A stretch of 64,000 nt of DNA from an uncultured Elusimicrobiales bacterium. GTDB lineage: Bacteria > Elusimicrobiota > Elusimicrobia > Elusimicrobiales > Elusimicrobiaceae. Under the pieces are notes generated by a model. The model worked only from the letters and a program-made list of their open reading frames with translations. It searched no databases and was not told the DNA's origin. Made by a program: the position numbers and the translations under genes. Location of the stretch: NCBI GenBank assembly GCA_944324645.1, contig CALUXB010000003.1, positions 1-64,000 on the forward strand, given 5' to 3'. Shown here in pieces: positions 32,330-41,297 of this stretch (positions are counted from its first letter, which is position 1; every line of letters starts with the position of its first letter).

Positions 32330-34365
32330 TTGCTTTCCTCCAGACCAATGGATTTTAAAAATGGGGTGATGTCTTCTTTGCGGCCCAGGAAGTTTTGCAC
32401 CATTTGTTCTTCTTCCAGCGTGCCGCCTTTTTCCAAAATTTCGCGGCGGAATTTCAGCCCGATCTGCGGGTTAAACACGCCGTTTTTTTCAAACTCACTA
32501 AAGAAATCTTCCGCAATGACTTCCGACCACAAATACCCATAATACCCGGCGTCATAGCCGCCCATAATGTGCCCAAAAGACGCCTGCGGATAGGTGCCTT
32601 TAGTCAGCGGCAACCCGCGGATTTTTTTGGTCAACGAAAAATAGGTTTTGGTGGTGTCGGGCGTTTTGTTTTTGGTGTGCAGCGTCATATCATACTGGGC
32701 AAAAAAGTCTTGCCGCAAATAGGAGCCCGCCGCACCAAAGTTTTTGGCGGCAATCATCTTTTCAATCATCTCGTCCGGCAGCGGCTGAGCAGTTTTATAA
32801 TGCTTGCTGATTTTTTTAAGCACCTGCGGGTTCCACGCCCAGCGTTCCAACATTTGGCTGGGGGTTTCCACAAAGTCCCAGCTGACGCTGGTGCCGGATT
32901 GGGAAGAATAGCGCGCCTTGGTCAGCGCGTTGTGCAGCACGTGCCCAAACTCGTGGAACAGAGTGCTGACTTCGCCGTGTTTCAATAAAGACGGCGTATC
33001 GGCGGAAGGCTTATTCATATTGGCCACAATCGCCACAAAAGGAATTTGATAGGTGCCGTCTTCTTTTTCTTTTCCTTCCACCAAATCAAAGCAGGCGGCG
33101 TGTTTGTATTTGCCTTCGCGCGGATACAAATCCATATAAAAATACGCCACCAAAGCGCCGTCTTCTTTATTGACGATTTTAAAGGCTTTCACATCAGGGT
33201 GCCATACCGGTATATCCGCCGGTTCAAAGGCTATGCCAAACAAATTGCCAAATAACTCCAGCATTCCTTCAATAACCACGTCGGACGGAAAATATTCTTT
33301 AATCAGCTCGGGGTCCACATCCAGGTTTTCTTTTTTGTATTTATTGCCCCAGTAGCCGCTTTCGTAGGGGTAAAGAGTGCGGCTTTTGGTGCCCTTCTTT
33401 TCATTTTTATACGCGATTAAATTTTTGTCTTCTTTTTTGGCCATCGGCTGCAGACGCTTTTGCAGGTCTTTTAAAAACTTTTCCACCGTTTCGGGGTTTT
33501 TGGCCATACGGTTTTCCAGCTTTAGCTGGGCGTGATTTTTGTACCCCAACAGCTGCGCAATTTGGCGGCGCAGCGTCAGCGTTTTTTCAAGCAGGGCCAC
33601 GTTTTCTTCCCCGCCGCGGCGGTTGTATTTAAATTCCAGTTCTTTGCGCGCTTCGTCGCTTTCGGAATTAAGCATAAAAGGCACATAGTCCGGGTAATCC
33701 AATGTCACGCGGTATTTGCCTTGCGGCGTTTTTTGCAGTTTGGAAATGTAGTCATTTCCTAACCCTTGCAGCTGGGTTTCGTCCACATCTAGATAATCCT
33801 TATATTCCTGCACATTTTTATCAAACTGGATAATATATTGGGCTTTTTCTTTATTGAGTTTTTTAAATGTTTCCAAATCCTCGTCACTCAGCTCCATACC
33901 GCTGTTTTTAAAGCCAATCATCATGTCTTTAAGCAGCAGGGCCTGGTCCGGCTCCAGCTGGGGCTTTGTATCGGCATAGGCTTTAATGGCGCGGTACACA
34001 TCGCGCCGGGTGGCAACGTCTACCATATATTGGCTCATTTGCATTTGCAGGGCCAGGGCCGCGTCGCGAAAGTTTTTGTCCGTAGACACATAAGAAAGAA
34101 AACCGCTCATGCCCAGCGCGTCGCCGTATTTCTCAAAAGCGCGTTCATAGCCCAGCACCGTATTGTCAAACGTACGCTGCGCATCAGGAATAGCCACCAA
34201 ATCAGCCAAATCTTTTTCCAGCTGCTGCCGGGCAACCGCTTCGGCGGGGGCCAGGTCCTCCGCTTTATAGTCAAAATGCAAAACGCCGTTTCTAAACATG
34301 CTTTCCATGCCGTTCACTCCCGCCGCAAGGGCTAAAATAAAAATAAGGGTCAACCATTTTTTCAT
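32326..34365 (-). CDS. M3 family zinc oligopeptidase, secreted
   Basis: M3 enzymes (thimet oligopeptidase/Dcp/OpdA-like) cleave short peptides. The 679-aa protein shows the zinc motif HEFGH in LFHEFGHVLH, with the third ligand Glu further on in the PSQMLERWAW segment, and a C-terminal GHIMGGYDAGYYGYLW. Unlike cytosolic members it has a signal peptide (MKKWLTLIFILALAAGVNG), placing it in the periplasm or outside. It heads the coaW-synthase-TPR unit. Confidence 0.92.
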   Translation of the reverse strand: MKKWLTLIFILALAAGVNGMESMFRNGVLHFDYKAEDLAPAEAVARQQLEKDLADLVAIPDAQRTFDNTVLGYERAFEKYGDALGMSGFLSYVSTDKNFRDAALALQMQMSQYMVDVATRRDVYRAIKAYADTKPQLEPDQALLLKDMMIGFKNSGMELSDEDLETFKKLNKEKAQYIIQFDKNVQEYKDYLDVDETQLQGLGNDYISKLQKTPQGKYRVTLDYPDYVPFMLNSESDEARKELEFKYNRRGGEENVALLEKTLTLRRQIAQLLGYKNHAQLKLENRMAKNPETVEKFLKDLQKRLQPMAKKEDKNLIAYKNEKKGTKSRTLYPYESGYWGNKYKKENLDVDPELIKEYFPSDVVIEGMLELFGNLFGIAFEPADIPVWHPDVKAFKIVNKEDGALVAYFYMDLYPREGKYKHAACFDLVEGKEKEDGTYQIPFVAIVANMNKPSADTPSLLKHGEVSTLFHEFGHVLHNALTKARYSSQSGTSVSWDFVETPSQMLERWAWNPQVLKKISKHYKTAQPLPDEMIEKMIAAKNFGAAGSYLRQDFFAQYDMTLHTKNKTPDTTKTYFSLTKKIRGLPLTKGTYPQASFGHIMGGYDAGYYGYLWSEVIAEDFFSEFEKNGVFNPQIGLKFRREILEKGGTLEEEQMVQNFLGRKEDITPFLKSIGLEESK

Positions 34366-34458
34366 ATGGAATTAATCCGTTTAATTTGTTACACTAAGTG
34401 GACCAGCCGTTTTGGTAAGACGGGCCGTATAAATATAACAAAGCCATATGGTATTTGT

Positions 34459-34464
34459 TATAAT
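34459..34464 (+). promoter_or_regulatory. Extended -10 of the pdaD-speB operon
   Basis: TGT-TATAAT with a 37-base leader to the pdaD ATG. An AT-rich stretch follows before ACGAGGAA. Confidence 0.5.
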
Positions 34465-34501
34465 TTATATTATATTAATTCACGAGGAATTAAAACTTAA
34501 A

Positions 34502-35053
34502 ATGTACGAACCGTTTGTTCCCAAAGAGATATTCCTTACCAAAGGAATCGGCAGACACAAAGAAAAACTGGCAAGCTTTGAAGAAGCCTTGCGCGACGCA
34601 AAGATTGCTCCGTTTAACATTGTGCCCGTGTCCAGCATTTTCCCTCCGGGATGCAAAACCATCCCCATAGCCAAAGGTGTCAGCCAGCTGCGTACCGGCC
34701 AGATTTTGCACTGCGTCATCAGCCGCAACACCAGCAACGAATACCGCCGCCTGATCTCCGCATCCGTCGGTTTGGCTATTCCGAAAGATAAAAAGACCCA
34801 CGGCTACATTTCCGAACACCACAGCTTCGGCGAAACGGACAAACAAGCCGGCGATTACGCCGAAGATTTGGCCGCGTTGATGCTTTCTACTACTTTAGGT
34901 ATTGAATTTGACAACAATACCACCTGGGACCAGAAAGAAGAAATCTGGAAAATGAGCGGTAAAATCGTGCGCACGACCAACATCACGCAATCTGCTATCT
35001 GCGTGGAAGGGCTGTGGACCACGGTCATCGCCGCAGCGGTGTTCGTTAAATAA
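34502..35053 (+). CDS. pdaD: Pyruvoyl-dependent arginine decarboxylase
   Basis: It turns arginine into agmatine using a pyruvoyl cofactor made by self-cleavage. The 183-aa length and the cleavage site VPVSSIFPPGC (S44-S45) are typical of PvlArgDC, a type common in archaea and found in some bacteria such as Chlamydiae. Ser45 would become the pyruvoyl group of the alpha chain. The start at 34502 is preferred over an upstream ATG at 34448, which lies before the -10. Followed 12 bases later by agmatinase, giving a two-step route to putrescine. Confidence 0.9.
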   Translation: MYEPFVPKEIFLTKGIGRHKEKLASFEEALRDAKIAPFNIVPVSSIFPPGCKTIPIAKGVSQLRTGQILHCVISRNTSNEYRRLISASVGLAIPKDKKTHGYISEHHSFGETDKQAGDYAEDLAALMLSTTLGIEFDNNTTWDQKEEIWKMSGKIVRTTNITQSAICVEGLWTTVIAAAVFVK

Positions 35054-35065
35054 TCAGGACCTGTT

Positions 35066-35953
35066 GTGAGCGATAACGTACAAACTGATAAGTTTATGGG
35101 GCTAGAGAGCAAAAACAGCTCTCTGGCCCTTTGTAAATTCGCCGTCGTGCCGGTACCGTTTGAAAAAACGGTCTGCTATGGGCACGGTACGGCCAAAGGC
35201 CCCGCCGCGGTTATAGAGGCCTCCACCCAAATAGAACTGTGGGATGAGGAAACTAAAACCGAGACCTGGCAGGAAGGCATACACACCTGCCCAGCGGTTA
35301 AATGCTCCGGCCCGACGTCTAAAGTTTTCAAAGAGATAGACAAAACCGTGCGCGAAATGATGACGCACAAACAGTGCATTCCTTTCTATATCGGGGGAGA
35401 GCACACCGTTACGCAGGCGCTGGCGCAACCCTATATTGATGCGTATAAAAACTTAAGCATCTTGCACTTTGACGCCCACGCCGATTTGCGCCAAACCTTT
35501 GAAGGCACGCCCAAAAGCCACGCCTGTGCGCTCTACCCGGCGTCCCGCCAGGTACCCGTGGTGCAGGTGGGCATACGCAGCGTAGCCAGCGAAGAAAAAC
35601 AATTCTGCAACGCCGGCAAAGTAACCACGTTTTTGATGCACGAACACCGCGACGTAAGCAAGCTCATTCCGCAAGTGCTTAAAAAACTAACCGATACAGT
35701 GTATATCACTATTGACGTGGACGGCTTTGACCCCTCCGTCATTCCGGCCACCGGCACGCCCCAGCCCGGCGGTTTTGGCTGGTACGAAGCGCTGGATTTG
35801 TTCCGCGCCGTCATTGAAAAGAAAAACATTGTGGCGGTGGACGTCGTGGAAGCCTGCCAAAGAAAGGCTGACACTATTACAGAGTTCAACGTGTCCAAGC
35901 TGATTTACCGCCTGATGGGATACCTGACGGTAAAAGGACAAAAGAAGAAATAA
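35066..35953 (+). CDS. speB: Agmatinase (ureohydrolase family)
   Basis: It hydrolyses agmatine to putrescine and urea with a two-manganese centre. The 295-aa protein has metal ligands H113 in GGEHT, D136/H138/D140 in HFDAHAD, and D217/D219 in TIDVDGFD, followed by the usual PATGTPQPGG. The start is GTG with CAGGA upstream. Family is sure; agmatine as substrate rests on the neighbouring arginine decarboxylase. Confidence 0.92.
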   Translation: MSDNVQTDKFMGLESKNSSLALCKFAVVPVPFEKTVCYGHGTAKGPAAVIEASTQIELWDEETKTETWQEGIHTCPAVKCSGPTSKVFKEIDKTVREMMTHKQCIPFYIGGEHTVTQALAQPYIDAYKNLSILHFDAHADLRQTFEGTPKSHACALYPASRQVPVVQVGIRSVASEEKQFCNAGKVTTFLMHEHRDVSKLIPQVLKKLTDTVYITIDVDGFDPSVIPATGTPQPGGFGWYEALDLFRAVIEKKNIVAVDVVEACQRKADTITEFNVSKLIYRLMGYLTVKGQKKK

Positions 35954-35965
35954 AAGTTTCATTAA

Positions 35966-35994
35966 AAACCCCGCTCGTTGGAGCGGGGTTTTTT
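35966..35994 (+). terminator. Terminator of pdaD-speB
   Basis: AAACCCCGCTC/GAGCGGGGTTTTTT stem-loop 13 bases after the speB stop. Confidence 0.88.
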
Positions 35995-36091
35995 ATAAAC
36001 TCCGGGCTTACGCAGGCCAAGAAAACAGGTTCTGCTTATAAGAAATTGCATAACGTTCCATACAGAACGGGAGAAAATTTGGAAATACAAG

Positions 36092-36119
36092 AAACCCCGG
36101 AAGTACGCCCGGGGTTTTT
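36092..36119. terminator. Terminator near the 36158-36823 gene
   Basis: AAACCCCGG/CCGGGGTTT stem. The T run is better on the forward strand, but it also lies after the reverse-strand barrel gene. Confidence 0.7.
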
Positions 36120-36157
36120 GCTCAAAATAATCAGACAAGGCCAAAAGAGAAATTTCT

Positions 36158-36823
36158 TTAAAATTTATAAGACAGCTTGAGCATAAACGACAAGAAAGAA
36201 TAGTCTTCGTTTCCGCCGCCCTTGACCAATTTGCTGGTGTCAAAAAGAAAACTGCTGTAGCGCAACTCTAACCCAACCAGCCAGTTATTGCTGATATCCC
36301 CTTCCAGCCCCATACCGACATAATAAATGAATGAATTATCCGTATCGCTTCCACTTCCAGAAACACCGTTTATTGTGGCTGACACAGAATTTTTAGCTAT
36401 CGCCCACCCGCCGCCAAACGGAATATAAAAGCGAAAGCCAGAGCCCGGATTAGTCGTCAGACGTCCAGCTATCATTAAGCTATAAACGTCCATTTTGCTA
36501 TGGATAGTTTCTTCATATCCGTACCCCCAAACCGTATCGCTGGAAGATTCAAAATTATTGGCATTAAACTCCCCACCCAACGCCAAGTAGGGATTAAGCA
36601 CATATAAATATTGCACCCCATAGGAAAGAGCTCCTTCCGCCCAATCAACTCCTTCTGCGTTGCCCCACGACGTTTCTATATCTATTGCAGAACCACTGAC
36701 GGACAATGATCCACCAAAAAAACCGGACACCATTTGGTCCCCTTTTTCCAAACCATTTGCTTGCACCAGTAAAGGAAAAAGACACCATAAACCTACAGAC
36801 AAAATTTTACACACCTTTTTCAT
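36158..36823 (-). CDS. Outer-membrane beta-barrel protein
   Basis: The 221-aa protein has a signal peptide (MKKVCKILSVGLWCLFPLLVQA) and alternating beta strands with Gly/aromatic residues, ending in the barrel signature ...MLKLSYKF with C-terminal Phe for BAM recognition. It is similar along its length to the next gene: GDQMVS-F-GGS, LSYGVQYLY, IAGR-T-NP, RFYIP-G, GLEGD and the C-terminus. GAAGGAG precedes the ATG. Likely an OmpW/OmpA-like small porin or structural barrel; substrate unknown. Confidence 0.82.
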   Translation of the reverse strand: MKKVCKILSVGLWCLFPLLVQANGLEKGDQMVSGFFGGSLSVSGSAIDIETSWGNAEGVDWAEGALSYGVQYLYVLNPYLALGGEFNANNFESSSDTVWGYGYEETIHSKMDVYSLMIAGRLTTNPGSGFRFYIPFGGGWAIAKNSVSATINGVSGSGSDTDNSFIYYVGMGLEGDISNNWLVGLELRYSSFLFDTSKLVKGGGNEDYSFLSFMLKLSYKF

Positions 36824-36963
36824 ACTCAGTCTCCTTCTGCCCGGACAAGATATTTTATCATACTAAAATTTATTCAAAAAAACTCCTCCGTGTGACCTTT
36901 GCAAATGATATGGCTTCAAAAATATATCCCTAATACTGCCGGAACAGCATTTTGATGGGCAAC

Positions 36964-36993
36964 AAAAAGGCCCCGTTTAAAACGGGGCCTTTT
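36964..36993 (-). terminator. Terminator of the 37010-37726 gene
   Basis: AAAAGGCCCCGTT/AACGGGGCCTTTT stem on the reverse strand. Confidence 0.85.
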
Positions 36994-37009
36994 GCTTCTT
37001 ACTATGGAA

Positions 37010-37726
37010 TTAGAATTTATAAGAGAGTTTAAACAGTAAAGAGAAATAAGACAAATCTTCTTTACCGTAGTCGCTCCCGTCAAACTTGCCGTAATCCATC
37101 GTAAAGGCACTATAGCGGCCTTCCACGCCCCATATCCAGTTTTCGTTAAAATCGCCTTCCAGGCCTAACCCCAGATAATATGCAAACGAAGTGCTGCTGG
37201 CGCTGCTGCTGTCGCTAGCGTGCTCCAAAGTACCACTATTCATCAGGCTGCCTTCATAATCTAGAGTAGCTTTAGCAGAAGCTAAACCTAAACCAACCGG
37301 GATGTAAAAACGGACGCGGCTGGCCGGATTGGCGGTAAAGCGGCCTGCAACCATAAAATTATTTACATTCATTTTGCTTTCTAATTCTTCTTTGCCCCAG
37401 TTGCTGGCGTCAAAAAAATAAGAACGTTCATATTCCGCTTCACCAAAGCTATTGCCCATATATTCTAGGCCAAAAGCAAACTGATCAGATACCGCATACA
37501 GATACTGCACTCCATAAGACGCAGCACCGTCACCCCATTCCAATTCTTCGTTTCCAATAGGATCTCCCAGAACATCTTCGGAATAAATGCCGGATTGCTG
37601 CAAAGGGGCCGAACCGCCTAAAAAGACGGATACCATTTGATCTGCAGCCTTAATTCCCTCAGCATAGGAAGATACAGGCCACGCACACAACATACCTACA
37701 AACACAGCTAGCAACACTCTTTTCAT
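37010..37726 (-). CDS. Outer-membrane beta-barrel protein (paralogue of the 36158 gene)
   Basis: The 238-aa protein shares layout and motifs with its neighbour: signal peptide (MKRVLLAVFVGMLCAWPVSSYA), ADQMVSVFLGGS, ASYGVQYLYA, MVAGRFTANP, RFYIPVG, GLEGDFNENWIWGVEGRYSAF and C-terminal LSYKF. The middle loops differ in length and sequence, as for exposed loops under diversification. AAAGGAG precedes the ATG and it has its own terminator, so the pair is a tandem duplication of two separate units. Confidence 0.83.
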   Translation of the reverse strand: MKRVLLAVFVGMLCAWPVSSYAEGIKAADQMVSVFLGGSAPLQQSGIYSEDVLGDPIGNEELEWGDGAASYGVQYLYAVSDQFAFGLEYMGNSFGEAEYERSYFFDASNWGKEELESKMNVNNFMVAGRFTANPASRVRFYIPVGLGLASAKATLDYEGSLMNSGTLEHASDSSSASSTSFAYYLGLGLEGDFNENWIWGVEGRYSAFTMDYGKFDGSDYGKEDLSYFSLLFKLSYKF

Positions 37727-37805
37727 TTTTGGTCTCCTTTTTTGTACTTCTTATCTGTTTCTTTACACAGAATAAATAACTTAAAATTTTGCATATCTGC
37801 AACTT

Positions 37806-38999
37806 CTACAGCGGAGGCAGCGGCCCCGCATCGTGCCCGGGCTGCGGCTGCCAGGGGGCTTTGAGGCCTTGCTCGGCCACTTCGTCAAAACCCCATTTGT
37901 CTTTAAAAGAAAGCACTTTTTTATATTGCTCCACCGCTTTGCCGCGCTGGCCCAGCATATCATACACCTGGCCTAAACGGTACTCGTTCCACACGCCCCA
38001 ACGGCTGGGGGCCTGGCTTGTAAGCTCTTTTTGCCCTTCTTCAAAAGCCGCCTGCGCCTGCTGCCACTGCCCGCGCGACATCAACGAAGTGCCAATAGCG
38101 GTATAAGCGCGGGAAATATAAATGTCTTTATAAAAAGGGTCTTTGCCAATCAGCGCCAAAAATTCCCGCCCGCCTTTTTCCACTTCTTCATAATGGCCGG
38201 TTTCATAAAGACAAATGAGCTCCACATAATGCATCAGCGGATTATTAGGATATTTTTTGCGCAGTTGGCGGATATATTCCAGCGATTTTTCCGGGTCGTA
38301 ATATTTGCCGCCGCGGGTATTTTGCACTTCTATTAAAATCAGTTTGGAGCTGTCTGAGGTGAACATCGCTTTCTCGCGCGAAAGGTTGAGCTGCTCTACT
38401 CCTTTGTCCGGGTCGCCTTTAATGGCCACAATAGCGGCCAGTATTTTAATCACGCTGGGCAGCGTGCCGGCATAATAGTTGTAAATGCCCAAGCCAAAAT
38501 AAGCATCGTAATAGGTAGGGTCCAGCTCCAGCGATTTCTCTAAATTGCTGATAGCTTTGCGCCCGGAAAAATACGCCGTAATCCAACTGCGGGTGCGCAT
38601 AGAAAACATCGCCCGCAGCCCATATAAAGCTCCTATGCCCATATAGGCGTTAGGGTCGTTGGGGTATTGCTTAATCCAGCGTTTAATGCCTTTAATGGAA
38701 TCGTCCAGTGTTTTTTCAAACACTTTGCGCTGGGCGTCATCGCTGGTTTCAAATTCATACTCATAGCGCGACCAGGCAATCATCGCATTGCCAAAATGCG
38801 CAAAAGGATGATCGGGATAGAGCGCAAACACTTTTTCTATATTTTCCTGCGCCGTGGCAAAATCCAAGCTGTACACCCCGTTTATGCCCACTGTGGCATA
38901 CTCCATCACATCGGGCGGCAGTTTAATTTCCGCAGCCGACGGCAGGGCCACAGTCGCGGCAAACAGCAGCGCGGCAAACAAAGAAAAAAGTTTTTGCAT
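37806..38999 (-). CDS. Secreted TPR protein
   Basis: The 397-aa protein has a signal peptide (MQKLFSLFAALLFAATVALPSAA) and at least five TPR-like units, e.g. DFATAQENIEKVFALYPDHPFAHFG, AISNLEKSLELDPTYYDAYFGLGIY, SLEYIRQLRKKYPNNPLMHYVELI and WQQAQAAFEEGQKEL. A Gly/Pro-rich tail follows. Probably a periplasmic scaffold. Its ATG overlaps the serS stop by one base (TAATG), so it is co-translated with a housekeeping gene. Confidence 0.78.
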   Translation of the reverse strand: MQKLFSLFAALLFAATVALPSAAEIKLPPDVMEYATVGINGVYSLDFATAQENIEKVFALYPDHPFAHFGNAMIAWSRYEYEFETSDDAQRKVFEKTLDDSIKGIKRWIKQYPNDPNAYMGIGALYGLRAMFSMRTRSWITAYFSGRKAISNLEKSLELDPTYYDAYFGLGIYNYYAGTLPSVIKILAAIVAIKGDPDKGVEQLNLSREKAMFTSDSSKLILIEVQNTRGGKYYDPEKSLEYIRQLRKKYPNNPLMHYVELICLYETGHYEEVEKGGREFLALIGKDPFYKDIYISRAYTAIGTSLMSRGQWQQAQAAFEEGQKELTSQAPSRWGVWNEYRLGQVYDMLGQRGKAVEQYKKVLSFKDKWGFDEVAEQGLKAPWQPQPGHDAGPLPPL

Positions 39000-40288
39000 T
39001 ATTTCTGGGCCTCTATTTTATCCTTGCCGAAATACGGGCGCAAGGCCGGGGGAATCACAACAGAGCCGTCTGCTTGCTGGAAATTTTCCAAAATAGCGGC
39101 GAATGTGCGGCCCACCGCCAGCCCGCTGCCGTTTAAAGTATGCACATATTCCAGCTTGCCTTGCGCATTTTTGTAGCGCAGGCCCATACGGCGGGCTTGG
39201 AAATCCAAGCAGTTGGAGCAGGAAGAAATCTCGCGGAAGCGGTTTTCGCTGGGCATCCACACTTCAATATCATAGGTTTTGGCGGAAGAGAAACCAATGT
39301 CGCCTGAGCACAGCTCCACCACGTGGTAAGGCAGGCCCAGCTCTTTAAGCACTTCCTGCGCGTCAGAGACCATAATCTCCAGCATTTGGTAGGAATTTTC
39401 CGGCTTGGAAATCATCACCAATTCCACTTTATTAAACTGGTGGTTGCGGATTAAGCCGCGCGTATCTTTGCCGTAGGTGCCGGACTCTTTGCGAAAGCAA
39501 GGCGTCCACGCGGTCAGCTTAATGGGCAGCTCCGCTTCGGCAATTACGCGCCCGCGGTTTAAGTTGGTCAGCGGGATTTCCGCCGTAGAGATTAAAAATT
39601 GCTTCGGCTCCCCGGTCAGCTCATACATATCTTCGCGGAATTTGGGCAGCTGGCCTGTGCCGTACAAAATTTCTTCATTGACGATGACCGGAGGCAAAAT
39701 CTCCGTATATCCTTTGCGCGCGTGCATATCCAGCATAAAGGAAATAATCGCGCGCTCCAAGCGGGCGCCGTCCCCTTTATACAGGGCAAAGCGGCTGCCG
39801 GAAAGCGTCGCAGCGGCGGCAAAGTCCAAAATGCCCAGTTTTTCGCCTACGGCCTGGTGGTCCAGCGGCTTAAAATCAAATTTCGGAAGCGGCAGCGTGC
39901 AGGGCAAATATTCCGGGTTGTCTGCGTCGGAAGTACCCACCGGGATATTTTCATTAGGCAGGTTGGGTATGCTTAAAAGCAAATCGTCTATTTGTTTTTT
40001 CAGCGGCTCCATTTGCGCTTCTTTTTGCGCCATTTCTTCTTTTAAGCGGCCTACTTGCGCCATAACTTCCTGCGCGGCGGCGTCGCCTTTTTCTTTTTTG
40101 ATTTGTCCGATTTGTTTAGAGAGGCTGTTGCGTTGGGCGCGCATTTCTTCCACGGCGGCCAAAACTTTTTTGTAATTTTCGTATAAAGAGAGCACTTCGT
40201 CTATTTGCGCAGCCAAGGCGCTTTTGCGCAAAGACAGGCGGCGTTTTACTTCCTCAGGGTTTGCCAAAATCAGTTTCATGTCCAACAT
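38999..40288 (-). CDS. serS: Seryl-tRNA synthetase
   Basis: SerS charges tRNA-Ser. The 429-aa protein has the N-terminal tRNA-binding coiled coil (about 25-105, rich in Lys/Glu) and class II motifs: motif 2 around CFRKESGTYGKDTRGLIRNHQFNKVEL and motif 3 NGSGLAVGRTFAAILENFQ. GAGGT lies before the ATG. It is preceded by a small membrane protein (4 bases away) and overlaps the TPR gene. Confidence 0.95.
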   Translation of the reverse strand: MLDMKLILANPEEVKRRLSLRKSALAAQIDEVLSLYENYKKVLAAVEEMRAQRNSLSKQIGQIKKEKGDAAAQEVMAQVGRLKEEMAQKEAQMEPLKKQIDDLLLSIPNLPNENIPVGTSDADNPEYLPCTLPLPKFDFKPLDHQAVGEKLGILDFAAAATLSGSRFALYKGDGARLERAIISFMLDMHARKGYTEILPPVIVNEEILYGTGQLPKFREDMYELTGEPKQFLISTAEIPLTNLNRGRVIAEAELPIKLTAWTPCFRKESGTYGKDTRGLIRNHQFNKVELVMISKPENSYQMLEIMVSDAQEVLKELGLPYHVVELCSGDIGFSSAKTYDIEVWMPSENRFREISSCSNCLDFQARRMGLRYKNAQGKLEYVHTLNGSGLAVGRTFAAILENFQQADGSVVIPPALRPYFGKDKIEAQK

Positions 40289-40292
40289 AACA

Positions 40293-40550
40293 TTACCTCG
40301 TTTGTTCTTCTTCTAAATTGACCATATACGGCTGCGGAAACAAATGCCGGTACGGCTTAATCGTCTGCGCGGCATATTGCATGGCGTACACGCCCAACAA
40401 CCGTGTACTTACGGGAGCCACCGCGCTTTGGCTCACCACTAACACGGCCGCCAGCACTAAAAGCGCGGCGGTCAGCGTTTTAACTATAAAAAAGAATCCG
40501 CCCAAAGCCAAAGAAACCAGTGTCTTTTGCTGTTGCGTAACCGGGCGCAT
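40293..40550 (-). CDS. Small membrane protein
   Basis: An 85-aa protein with one long hydrophobic stretch (about residues 12-46, LVSLALGGFFFIVKTLTAALLVLAAVLVV) that could form one or two helices, then a soluble tail rich in aromatic residues and Pro and acidic at the end. No family recognised. It overlaps the CsgG-like stop by one base (TAATG) and precedes serS by 4 bases. Confidence 0.6.
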   Translation of the reverse strand: MRPVTQQQKTLVSLALGGFFFIVKTLTAALLVLAAVLVVSQSAVAPVSTRLLGVYAMQYAAQTIKPYRHLFPQPYMVNLEEEQTR

Positions 40551-41227
40551 TATTCCCCCCGCAGTTTTGCCAATTCTTTGGTAAAACTTTTCACTAGGCT
40601 GCGGGCAATATAATCGGCCGCGTCTAAAGCGCTGGAGCTGTCTTCAGACAGAGATCCTATCCATACAATTTCCGCCGTTTCCACATCCACCAATTTGGCG
40701 ATAATGCCCACTTGCGCATTGATGGTGTATTGGCTGGGGCGCACATCGGTGCTGTGGGAATACTGCGTGCCCACCTGCTGAGTATATGCGGCATAGCTGC
40801 CGTCGGGCAGCTGCATTACGTTTTGAGAATAGACCGGGCGCGCTTCGGTGCGGCGGGAAGACACCATCGTCACCCCGGTCTGCGTAGGAGTATAGGAGGT
40901 TACTTCTCCAATAAGCAAAACGTCCACGCCCAAAATTTCGCCGATTTTCTTGGTGGTGGCGGGCGATAAATACCCCGATACGGAAATGTTATGCTCCGTA
41001 AGCACCTGCTCTAACTGGGCGCGTTCCACCACTTTAAACCCGGACTCTATTAAATACTTAGCAAACAAATTCTCCACGCCGGAGAGCCCGCTGTACGGGC
41101 TGGAAAACCCCATAATGCCAATGCGGTCCATCTTGTCAAAGTCATAACTTTGGCTGATGACCGTCTTAGGCGTGCAGCCTGCGCCCAAGAGCGCCAACGC
41201 TGCTAAAAAAAGAAAAATCTTTTTCAT
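40550..41227 (-). CDS. CsgG-like lipoprotein
   Basis: The 225-aa protein has a lipoprotein signal (MKKIFLFLAALALLGAGC, lipobox LGAGC with Cys18). The following GIMGFSSPYSGL, YLIESGFKVVERAQLEQVL and SPATTKKIGEILGVDVLLIGEV match the CsgG/LpoB-like fold used by outer-membrane lipoproteins. It lacks curli genes nearby, so a curli pore role is not supported. TATAAT lies six bases before the ATG. First gene of CsgG-like-small membrane-serS-TPR. Confidence 0.75.
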   Translation of the reverse strand: MKKIFLFLAALALLGAGCTPKTVISQSYDFDKMDRIGIMGFSSPYSGLSGVENLFAKYLIESGFKVVERAQLEQVLTEHNISVSGYLSPATTKKIGEILGVDVLLIGEVTSYTPTQTGVTMVSSRRTEARPVYSQNVMQLPDGSYAAYTQQVGTQYSHSTDVRPSQYTINAQVGIIAKLVDVETAEIVWIGSLSEDSSSALDAADYIARSLVKSFTKELAKLRGE

Positions 41228-41233
41228 AATTTC

Positions 41234-41239
41234 ATTATA
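41234..41239 (-). promoter_or_regulatory. -10 box six bases before ATG of the CsgG-like gene
   Basis: TATAAT on the reverse strand, ATG at 41227; no TGn extension and no clear -35. Confidence 0.5.
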
Positions 41240-41285
41240 TAATTTTTATCCTCCCTCTATCCTCTTAGTATAACACGGCAAATGG

Positions 41286-41291
41286 TATAAT
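41286..41291 (+). promoter_or_regulatory. -10 box six bases before ATG of kdsC
   Basis: TGG-TATAAT, then six bases, then ATG at 41298; leaderless start predicted. Confidence 0.55.
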
Positions 41292-41297
41292 TATTAT

